Assembly: GCA_016936455.1 (NCBI GenBank)
Contig: JAFGXV010000007.1
Span: forward strand, 1-64,000
Source of the DNA: Desulfuromonadaceae bacterium
Lineage (GTDB): Bacteria > Desulfobacterota > Desulfuromonadia > Desulfuromonadales > Desulfuromonadaceae
Length of the DNA stretch: 64,000 bases
Direction of reading: 5' to 3'
Shown: positions 18,126 to 25,053 of the stretch, in pieces
Numbering within the stretch: position 1 is the stretch's first letter
Layout: every line of letters begins with the position of its first letter
Notes under the pieces: model-generated
The model's database searches: none
What the model was told of the DNA's origin: nothing
The model's input: only the letters and a program-made list of their open reading frames with translations
Position numbers and translations under genes: made by a program

Positions 18126-19100
18126 TCAAAAATTGATGACGAAAGTTGCTTCCTGTTGCCACATCTCAGCACTCCAAAGGGGATATGCGGTACTGTCACA
18201 CCAACCTGTAGAGCACATCAAATAGACCCCAACACACGGGTAGTCGACAGATATACAGTCCAGCATTCCTTTCCACCACAGGGGGTCGCGAACTGTAACA
18301 TGGGCATTTTCTCCGTTAGGCAGTTTAGCGGCGGCGGGGTAGCAGGCGACGTTCAGCAACAGCAATTTCCTGGCATAAGAAAACATGTCGCGCAACACCA
18401 CGGGGACATCCGCGATAAAAATATGCTCCAGGACATCAAACGAGATAACGCAATCCACTAGGCGGCGTTCGTCTAAATCCCGCGCAGGCTCGTAACGGTA
18501 CGCCTGTTCAAGGTGAAAATAATCGATGGCCGATTGGCCGCTGGCAGGATCAAAACCACACGCGCGCCAATCTGCACCACCACAGCCGTAATCCAAGGCC
18601 GTTTTGATATCCTGCTGTTGAAAAATAGCACGGATATTTTCCCGATAACTTTTCAGTTCAAAATCATTGAAGGCATCTTGCACTTTCGAATGATCGACGC
18701 GCTCGTACCCCTCTTTGGCCATGGTGGCATACATGGAAATGAGCTTGCGCCCTTTATTGCTGAACTGTGGGGACATTGTCGTGTCAGACGAAGTGTTTTG
18801 TTGATCGTTAGTCGTGGATAACACTGTTGGCGCGGACAATGGCAGCATGAGCGGAGCGATTTCGTATTCCAGGAGGTCAGCGACCCATAAATAGTCCTTG
18901 CGTTCAATGGCAGCAAGAGCTTCAGCCAAGAATGGATGTATTTTTAGCACCAGTTCTCTCGGTGCCGCAGGCAGAAGCGCACCGATCATATCGATCAATT
19001 TTGTCAGCTGATCACTCGCCTGTCCTTCCATGCCCAGCCGGTAAGCATTAACGACCGACTCCAACGCAACGCCAAATACGGATGTGGATTGCTGCTTCAC
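18126..19100 (-). CDS. Class I SAM methyltransferase with helical N-terminal extension
   Basis: 324 residues. The C-terminal half is a methyltransferase: SAM motif I as ALDYGCGGADW near residue 170, then CVISFDVLEHIF and an NVACYPAAAKL segment. The N-terminal ~100 residues are helical and do not match a family I recognise (PRELVLKIHPFLAEALAAIE). The start is a GTG overlapping the Maf-gene stop by 4 bases behind GGGAGAG, so it is translated coupled to the Maf protein. A role in modifying the flagellin glycan or flagellin itself is likely from context only. Confidence 0.75.
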   Translation of the reverse strand: MKQQSTSVFGVALESVVNAYRLGMEGQASDQLTKLIDMIGALLPAAPRELVLKIHPFLAEALAAIERKDYLWVADLLEYEIAPLMLPLSAPTVLSTTNDQQNTSSDTTMSPQFSNKGRKLISMYATMAKEGYERVDHSKVQDAFNDFELKSYRENIRAIFQQQDIKTALDYGCGGADWRACGFDPASGQSAIDYFHLEQAYRYEPARDLDERRLVDCVISFDVLEHIFIADVPVVLRDMFSYARKLLLLNVACYPAAAKLPNGENAHVTVRDPLWWKGMLDCISVDYPCVGVYLMCSTGWCDSTAYPLWSAEMWQQEATFVINF

Positions 19101-20380
19101 GACGAGCTCTCCCAGATTTCTGTTCCATTGATCCGCGCGCCATCGCGGCTGCTGTTATAAAAACGCACATCAGGTTTTGTTTTGATGTAGCTTTCCAGAT
19201 CCCGAAGGTAGCCTCTGAACGCGGCAGACGTTTCCACTTGGTTTCCGTGTCCGTCCAGTACCCAATGCTGCATGCCTTTTGTTTCTGCCTCCTGCCATCC
19301 GGCCCCTTTTGCATATTTATTTCCACCCGGAAAAGCCAGATCCGCGCCGAACAGGATAATTGCAGCGGCCCCCATTTGAACTGCGAGGTCTACGGCGGTG
19401 TGCAACACACTGCCTGATGAAAACAGCTTTCCTCGGGGATGTTTTTTGCTGATGGATGAATAGCAGGCGTGCCCGGAGTAGGCCGTGAGGCGGGGGCCCG
19501 GCCAAATTGCTGGCACCATTTCCGGGACCCTCGGAAAATAGACTAAAGGAACATCGCTGAGCCGTTCGAGAGCACAGTTTTCAAAGCTGGAAATTATTTT
19601 TGGATCAGAATCGATCACCACAGCCACATCGGGAACGATCCCTTTTTGGGCAAGCGGTTTGAGTGCGGAGTTGACGGCCACCAGTGGGAAGCTTTTTTTG
19701 AGGCTGGCAATTTTCTCCAGATTCGATGTCAGGGAGGGGCCGGCTGCCGCCACCATGATCGTTGCACCCGGTTGGCTGCCAAACAACGCTTCGACGTCAC
19801 CATCGCCTTTGACAAAGGATTCGTTTGCCGCAATACGCGCTTGAATTTCTGGATTTTCAGCTGCGTGTTGTCTGTTTATATAGGGAGTCGACAGCTCCAA
19901 AAAAACGCGATCGCGCAAACTTGCAGATGAGACATCCGCCAAAACGAGGCAGGCTGGGTTAGCCGCTAATGGTGCGTGAAGGTTCTCCTCACAACCGGAA
20001 AGGAGCTCGACGCGCGGATCGGCCAGCCAGTCGGTGTGATCGAAATAAGACAGGGAGGCAAATGCAACGGAACGGTTGAGCATAACAACCTTAAGTTGCT
20101 TAATGTTACGACGATTCAACAGAACTCGAGGCAGATCGCCCAGTCCAATACCATAAACCCACGCCTGATCGCTGTGGCTTGGAATCAACTGTGCCTGGAG
20201 TTCCGCCTCCTGGCGACGAGCATAGCAACTCGATAAATGAATGCCATCAATAAAAAGTGTTGCTTCGGGGGTGTTCGACACGAGTGCGACCGAGGCGGGA
20301 GCGCGGGCCTTTTTCAAATCCTCTGCAATACATGGCCAGCGACTGGAGATGAGAATTAAATTTCTCTTGATCACTTTCAT
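19097..20380 (-). CDS. Maf/DUF115-type flagellin glycosyltransferase candidate (short form)
   Basis: 427 residues of the motility accessory factor family (DUF115, PF01973). The core reads VAAAGPSLTSNLEKI, VAVNSALKPLAQKGIVPD, VVIDSDP, then FSSGSVLHTAVDLAVQMGA and FGADLAFPGG, all diagnostic. In Campylobacter, Aeromonas and Magnetospirillum these proteins transfer pseudaminic-type sugars to flagellin. It sits downstream of the flagellin chaperone genes and overlaps the methyltransferase. A second, longer Maf gene lies on the other side of fliC. Confidence 0.88.
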   Translation of the reverse strand: MKVIKRNLILISSRWPCIAEDLKKARAPASVALVSNTPEATLFIDGIHLSSCYARRQEAELQAQLIPSHSDQAWVYGIGLGDLPRVLLNRRNIKQLKVVMLNRSVAFASLSYFDHTDWLADPRVELLSGCEENLHAPLAANPACLVLADVSSASLRDRVFLELSTPYINRQHAAENPEIQARIAANESFVKGDGDVEALFGSQPGATIMVAAAGPSLTSNLEKIASLKKSFPLVAVNSALKPLAQKGIVPDVAVVIDSDPKIISSFENCALERLSDVPLVYFPRVPEMVPAIWPGPRLTAYSGHACYSSISKKHPRGKLFSSGSVLHTAVDLAVQMGAAAIILFGADLAFPGGNKYAKGAGWQEAETKGMQHWVLDGHGNQVETSAAFRGYLRDLESYIKTKPDVRFYNSSRDGARINGTEIWESSS

Positions 20381-20402
20381 AGCATAATCTGGCCACGTAA
20401 AA

Positions 20403-21071
20403 TTAAAAACCGGCGACCTGCACTTTGGTCCGCAGCAACCGTCGCTGTTCAGCCAGACAGAATGAAATCAGACGGTCTTGATCCTCATTTTCAATATTGG
20501 TATACCGGAACGCCGCCTCGTAGCCACCACGCAACTTGTTATCCAGCCGCACCACCTGCCCGGTGCACCAGAACGGCTCCTGCTCCGGCAGATAGAAACA
20601 AAGCTCAAACAGCTCAAAGACCCGCAGACGCTCTTCACAGCTGACCAATACTCCACCGCCACTGAGGTTGATACTGGCGGTCGCGACCGCTTCCGGGGTG
20701 GTGGTACTGCCAGCTCTGAGGGGTTTGTAGGCCACCTTTATGGTTGAATTGACGCGAAAATACTCGCGCTGCTGGGCGTAACTGAAACTTTCAATCGCCA
20801 TCACCCGCAGCACCCGCGACGAGGTCACCTCGTCAACATGGGCGTACATGGACACGGTACCGACGCGGGTATCCATCGACAGCAACAGCTTGCCGCCTTT
20901 TCTCACCTGCTCCATCGGCAGTTCATTGGGGCGAAATTTCAGTTCAAGGTAGGGTTCAGCGATAATGCGGGCAACAGCTTCAAGACGTGCCTTGGAGTCG
21001 TCCTTGAGCAGGATGTACACCCTGAGAAGGCTGGGCTTTTCGAGGAATTTGAACAGTGCGAACTGTGCCAC
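20403..21071 (-). CDS. PilZ-domain c-di-GMP receptor (YcgR-like)
   Basis: 222 residues. A YcgR-like N-terminal beta domain (about 1-100) precedes a PilZ domain with both c-di-GMP motifs: RxxxR as REYFR and NxSxxG as NLSGGG. Such proteins bind c-di-GMP and slow the flagellar motor or tune adhesion. The start is a GTG with GGGAG 6 bases upstream. Located inside the filament cluster, it probably links c-di-GMP to flagellar function. The GGEEF cyclase about 3 kb away is an obvious candidate source of the signal. Confidence 0.85.
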   Translation of the reverse strand: MAQFALFKFLEKPSLLRVYILLKDDSKARLEAVARIIAEPYLELKFRPNELPMEQVRKGGKLLLSMDTRVGTVSMYAHVDEVTSSRVLRVMAIESFSYAQQREYFRVNSTIKVAYKPLRAGSTTTPEAVATASINLSGGGVLVSCEERLRVFELFELCFYLPEQEPFWCTGQVVRLDNKLRGGYEAAFRYTNIENEDQDRLISFCLAEQRRLLRTKVQVAGF

Positions 21072-21133
21072 TCGGCGCTCCCGGGTCAGGCAGGCAGTAG
21101 ATGAACAGACCAGAAAACCAGCAAAAAAGATTC

Positions 21134-21556
21134 TCAGGCTTTGGAGCGCAAACGCGAAGGCTTGGTCACCCCGGAAGGACGATAGCCACTGATCACGGTG
21201 CGGCCACTCCTCAGCTCCTTCAGTTCATGCGAAACGAGCGCCATCATGCCATTAATCTTGGGCAAAAGCAAACGGTTCACCTTTAAAATTTCATCAAGCA
21301 CTTCCTGGCGTTGAACAATCAAAGGATGTTGAGGAGCACTTTCCTTAACACTTTTCAACAGAGGCAACAAGCCAACATCTTCCGCTTCCGCTTTGCGTTG
21401 CAAATCTAAAAAGTGCTCAATTTCAGTCCACAGCGTATTAGCGCTCTGATTCATTTTTTGTTCTAGGCCGCGCATGCATTCCAGCACACAAAGATAGTGC
21501 TGATTTGAAATTACCATCAGGCTTTCGAATTCCTTAAGTGACAGCTGACTGTTCAT
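21134..21556 (-). CDS. FliT/FlgN-like flagellar chaperone candidate
   Basis: 140 residues from the ATG at 21554-21556; an upstream TTG at 21580 is less likely. All-helical, with heptad-like stretches and a basic, flexible tail (SGYRPSGVTKPSRLRSKA). This fits FlgN/FliT export chaperones, whose C-terminal tail often has a GYR-like motif, but sequence in the family is poorly conserved. The position directly after fliS in a fliD-fliS-fliT order supports the FliT role (chaperone for FliD). Confidence 0.55.
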   Translation of the reverse strand: MNSQLSLKEFESLMVISNQHYLCVLECMRGLEQKMNQSANTLWTEIEHFLDLQRKAEAEDVGLLPLLKSVKESAPQHPLIVQRQEVLDEILKVNRLLLPKINGMMALVSHELKELRSGRTVISGYRPSGVTKPSRLRSKA

Positions 21557-21628
21557 TGATTGATTCAATTCCCTGAACAATTTTAGAATGTTCTATGCTC
21601 TCATAAAGAGCAAGTTCACATCAAAGAA

Positions 21629-22069
21629 TTAACCTGCGACAGACATAGCCTCATACGCCGAGTTACTCTGCATTGTTTGAGATGACAGATTCGCCTCTTT
21701 TCGGGCTATTTCTGCCGCACCGGCAAAGCCCTCACGCAGATCTAGAAGAATTTTCTCGACGGGATCAAGGCGCCCATGGTTGTCGCGCGCGTTTACAGCG
21801 GTCAGCTCACGAATAACAAAATCATACAAGCGGCTCAGATCGAGCGCGATCTCACCACCCGCCTCGTAGTCAAGCGTGTTGGAAAATTCTGTTACGATCG
21901 CCACAGCCCTGCCGATGGCGTAGGACTTGTCCGCCCGGCGCCCATCAAGAATAGCCTGCCTTGCCTGACGGACGAAACGGATCGCACCGTCATAAAGCAT
22001 AATCAACAGCTGTTCTTTTGAAGCCGTAAGAATGGCGTTGTTCTGGTATTGACTTGAGTACGCGTTCAT
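21629..22069 (-). CDS. fliS: Flagellar export chaperone FliS
   Basis: 146 residues with the FliS hallmark N-terminus (YSSQYQNNAILTASKEQLLI, then MLYDGAIRFVRQA) that caps the hydrophobic flagellin C-terminus. FliS prevents premature flagellin polymerisation and delivers it to FlhA. AAGGAG stands 6 bases before the ATG. It follows fliD by 53 bases in the same orientation. Confidence 0.95.
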   Translation of the reverse strand: MNAYSSQYQNNAILTASKEQLLIMLYDGAIRFVRQARQAILDGRRADKSYAIGRAVAIVTEFSNTLDYEAGGEIALDLSRLYDFVIRELTAVNARDNHGRLDPVEKILLDLREGFAGAAEIARKEANLSSQTMQSNSAYEAMSVAG

Positions 22070-22122
22070 CGCAAACTCCTTAGATTCGTAATTCTAGGCA
22101 ACGATCCAACCCGCGTCGGTTG

Positions 22123-23448
22123 CTACCCGGTACTGGACAGGTTTGAAAGCTGCTGCAGCAGATACGTTCCCTGGGAATTCAAACCACTGACCAGTTCTTC
22201 CATGGCCGAGAACTGGGCGCGCAAGGCATCTTCTTTCTGCTCCATCCGGGCCTCAAGGCTCGTAATCCGCAGGTCGATCCGGCGCACATTACTGTCCGTG
22301 CTTTCTTTGCGCGCGGCATAGATTCCATCGCCATAATCGGTAATGTCTTCCAGATAGCTGGTAAATTTTTCCGTGATGCCGGCATCAACACCATCCCCGG
22401 CGAACAGCTTGACCACAGCAGCATAGTCGTCCGTCAGGGCCGCACTCAGCCGTGTGCTATCCAAGGTAATCTGACCGTCGCGCTGTGTTTCAAACCCCAG
22501 TTGCGACAAGGTACTGTAAGCGCCACTGCCCTGAGCGGAAACCAGAAATTCCTGCAGACGGGACTTGATTGTGCGGAAAGCGGAATCACTCCCCCAATCG
22601 GCCGTTTTCTGGTCCGCAATATAGGTAACAATGGCATTATAGCCGTCAACAAAGTCCTTGATTTTACTTTCCGTTGCCGCATGATCCATGGAAACCGTCA
22701 GGGTCGTCTGACTGTCGGGATCTTCCTTGCGCAACTCCAGAGTGAGACCGGAAATGGCATCATCGATGGTATTGCTGTCGCCGTAGACATCAATCCCATC
22801 CACAACCACATGAGCCTGCTTGGCCTCCAGGGTCGTCTCCATGTCCGGAGGCAACTCCGTCCCCCCGCTTAAACCACTGCTGTCGAGAGAAAAGGTCTCG
22901 GAAACACTCTCACCCGTCAGGACCAGCCGATAGGGCGTATCTGTTCCATCGTTGATAATGGTCGCGCTGACGCCGGCATCCGCATCGTTGATCGCCTTGG
23001 CGATGCCTTCGAGGGAATTATTCTCATCATCAATCGCAATTTCCGTTGTCTCACTGCCGACGGTCAAATTGAGGGTTCCGGTACCAAACAGCAGGGACGA
23101 CTTGTCTGCATACCCCTGGCTGACATCCTTCTGCTGTTGCGCCAGAGAAACCACCGATATCTGGTAACTGCCCAACTGCGCGTTACCGCCAGCAGTTGCA
23201 CCCAGAAACTCTTCGGAGCTGACCTTAGCGGAGGGAGAACTCAATTCACTGGCACTGTCAATCGCTTTGACGTCATCCAGAAAAGCTTTCAGCTTGGTGT
23301 CCAGCTTCGAAAACGCCGCCAGCCGGTTCTGATAATAGGCCTGATCATTCTCCAGCCGGTCGATCGGCGCACGCTCGATATTCATCAACTCCGTGATGAT
23401 CGATTCGGTATCAATACCCGTTGCGAGTCCACCAAACGTGATTGCCAT
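22123..23448 (-). CDS. fliD: Flagellar filament cap protein FliD (HAP2)
   Basis: 441 residues. The N-terminal FliD domain (FGGLATGIDTESIITELMNIE, first 25 residues after the start) and C-terminal domain (YNAIVTYI, LGFETQRDGQITLD, then a coiled-coil end LEARMEQKEDALRAQF) match the family. FliD caps the filament tip and folds secreted flagellin. A strong GGGAGG site precedes the ATG. It is flanked by flaG and fliS in the standard order. Confidence 0.95.
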   Translation of the reverse strand: MAITFGGLATGIDTESIITELMNIERAPIDRLENDQAYYQNRLAAFSKLDTKLKAFLDDVKAIDSASELSSPSAKVSSEEFLGATAGGNAQLGSYQISVVSLAQQQKDVSQGYADKSSLLFGTGTLNLTVGSETTEIAIDDENNSLEGIAKAINDADAGVSATIINDGTDTPYRLVLTGESVSETFSLDSSGLSGGTELPPDMETTLEAKQAHVVVDGIDVYGDSNTIDDAISGLTLELRKEDPDSQTTLTVSMDHAATESKIKDFVDGYNAIVTYIADQKTADWGSDSAFRTIKSRLQEFLVSAQGSGAYSTLSQLGFETQRDGQITLDSTRLSAALTDDYAAVVKLFAGDGVDAGITEKFTSYLEDITDYGDGIYAARKESTDSNVRRIDLRITSLEARMEQKEDALRAQFSAMEELVSGLNSQGTYLLQQLSNLSSTG

Positions 23449-23476
23449 GACTGACCTCCCAATCCGATTTCGACGA

Positions 23477-23827
23477 TCAGCTCTGTGTATCGATAAGATT
23501 CCCGCGCAAGTCCGTCAGCCGCTTGGTCAGATCCAGCAATTCTTCCGGCGGAATCTGGCGAATCACCTCGTCGTTTTCCCGGTCAACAATCTTGACGACC
23601 ATCCCCTGGCTGCGCTCGTCGTTTTCAAAGCGGACACTGTACAGACCGTCCTCGGTCAACTGCTTGATCTGTTGCAGCAACTCTTCCGGCTGTACCTGTT
23701 TTTTTTCGACTTTTTCTTCCTGCGCGACATCTTCGTTGACTTTCTTGCGGGCCGAACTGACATTATCCAATGACCTGTCCATCTGGAACAGGGTCGTATT
23801 CTGTTGATTAATGGCTTCGACGTTCAT
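23477..23827 (-). CDS. flaG: FlaG family protein
   Basis: 116 residues. A low-complexity N-terminus is followed by the FlaG domain with the strand pattern LYSVRFENDERSQGMVVKIVD and the signature DEVIRQIPPEELLDL. FlaG influences filament length in several species but its molecular role is unsettled. GGGGGAGG is a strong ribosome site. It stands between fliC and fliD, as is usual. Confidence 0.9.
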   Translation of the reverse strand: MNVEAINQQNTTLFQMDRSLDNVSSARKKVNEDVAQEEKVEKKQVQPEELLQQIKQLTEDGLYSVRFENDERSQGMVVKIVDRENDEVIRQIPPEELLDLTKRLTDLRGNLIDTQS

Positions 23828-23851
23828 CTCAGTATCCTCCCCCTGGGTTCA

Positions 23852-23884
23852 GGGAAAAACGGGGAGGTGGCACCCCACCTCCCC
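23852..23884 (-). terminator. Intrinsic terminator after fliC
   Basis: A 10-bp GC-rich stem (GGGGAGGTGG at 23861-23870 and its complement at 23875-23884, 4-base loop) is followed on the minus strand by GTTTTT. It lies 23 bases downstream of the flagellin stop and should end most fliC transcripts before flaG, keeping flagellin in excess over cap and chaperone. Confidence 0.88.
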
Positions 23885-23907
23885 ACACATGTTGCGCCTA
23901 CTCTTGA

Positions 23908-24768
23908 CTAGCCAAGCAGCGACAGAGCCAGCTGCGGAGACTGATTAGCCTGTGCCAGGATCGACACGCCAGCCTGCTGCAGAATGTTGAACTTGGTCAT
24001 GTTTGACGTTTCCTGAGCGATGTCGGCGTCCAGAATCCGTGAACGGGCGGCCGAGACGTTCTCAGAGATGTTCGACAGGTTGGCAATCGTCGACTCGAAG
24101 CGATTCTGCACCGCACCCAAAGTTCCCCGAGCCTCGTCAACCTTTGTAATTGCGTTATCAATTTTTTCAAGCTTCTGCGCAACCGTTTCCACCGCAAAAC
24201 TCGCAACTGAGAAACTAGTCAAATTCGTTGTGCCATCGCCCAGGTTAGCCGCCTGCATATTCAAACTCGACAAATCAATGCCAATCTGATCGTTTACTGA
24301 ACCGTTTGCACCGACCTGAAAATTCAGCTCATTAGTGACCGTGGTTGATTGATTGAGTACATAAGTACCATTGAACGTTGTCGTATTAGCAATGCGGTCG
24401 ATCTCAGTGGTCAACTGGCCTACTTCGTCCTGCAGAGACTGACGGTCTGCAGAACTGTTACTGTCATTGGCCGCCTGAACGGTGATCTCACGCATGCGTT
24501 GCAGGATGTTGGTGATCTCGCCCATCGCACCTTCAGCAGTCTGAGCCAGCGAGATACCGTCATTGGCGTTACGGACCGCCTGGTTGATACCACGAATCTG
24601 CGAGGTCATGCGGTCGGAGATGGCCAGACCGGCCGCATCGTCCTTGGCGCTGTTGATGCGCAGACCTGAAGACAGACGCTTCATCGACTGGTTGAGGCTT
24701 GCCTGAGAAGAACCCAAGTTACGTTGAGCGTTAAGAGAGGCGACGTTAGTGTTAATTGAAAGTGCCAT
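23908..24768 (-). CDS. fliC: Flagellin
   Basis: 286 residues from the ATG at 24766-24768 (GGAGG 6 bases upstream). An upstream in-frame start at 24810 would add 14 residues before the canonical MALSINTNVASLNAQRNL and is rejected. N-terminal D0/D1 (SSGLRINSAKDDAAGLAISD, RMTSQIRGINQAVRNANDG) and C-terminal D1/D0 (SRILDADIA, QAGVSILAQANQSPQLALSLLG) are fully present. The variable centre is short (about residues 140-200), giving a small flagellin. Ser/Thr-rich stretches in it are plausible glycan acceptor sites for the adjacent Maf proteins. Confidence 0.98.
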   Translation of the reverse strand: MALSINTNVASLNAQRNLGSSQASLNQSMKRLSSGLRINSAKDDAAGLAISDRMTSQIRGINQAVRNANDGISLAQTAEGAMGEITNILQRMREITVQAANDSNSSADRQSLQDEVGQLTTEIDRIANTTTFNGTYVLNQSTTVTNELNFQVGANGSVNDQIGIDLSSLNMQAANLGDGTTNLTSFSVASFAVETVAQKLEKIDNAITKVDEARGTLGAVQNRFESTIANLSNISENVSAARSRILDADIAQETSNMTKFNILQQAGVSILAQANQSPQLALSLLG

Positions 24769-24902
24769 GATTTTCCTCCGTGAAAGAGAGTTTCGGGCTT
24801 CCGTGCCCATTCAGATATGAGACTTACGCTTGTTTGACCCGGGAGCCCTAAAATCGTCAGCGCCCACCTCCTATTCGTCGGTTATTTCCCGTGTCACTGT
24901 GC

Positions 24903-24930
24903 TTATCGACCAAAAAGCAAGGAGAGTTTA
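24903..24930 (-). promoter_or_regulatory. Sigma-28 (FliA) promoter of fliC
   Basis: On the minus strand TAAACTC (24923-24929) is followed, 16 bases after TAAA, by GTCGATAA (24903-24910), seven of eight matches to GCCGATAA. It lies about 135 bases before the flagellin ATG. This is the best flagellar promoter match in the window and fits flagellin being a late, sigma-28-dependent gene. Confidence 0.75.
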
Positions 24931-24978
24931 GACTTTTTTTCAAACCTGGGACGTAAACAGTTTCCTACGCAACCAACT

Positions 24979-25022
24979 AATATTCTTGAATATTTACACG
25001 AACCCTGTCAGAGTGGTAATAA
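24979..25022 (+). promoter_or_regulatory. Possible promoter and operator of the large Maf operon
   Basis: TTTACA (24993-24998), an 18-base spacer and TAATAA (25017-25022) form a weak sigma-70-like promoter pointing at the Maf gene. A 7-bp inverted repeat AATATTC-TT-GAATATT (24979-24994) overlaps the -35 side and could be an operator. Both are pattern matches only. Confidence 0.28.
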
Positions 25023-25053
25023 ATTTTCAAAAAAACATCAAGGAGGAATGTTC

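Noticed and set aside
24769-24810. Upstream start of flagellin adding 14 residues
   Set aside because: The canonical N-terminus begins at the ATG 24766-24768, which has a well-spaced GGAGG, and the extension would disturb the D0 domain used for export.
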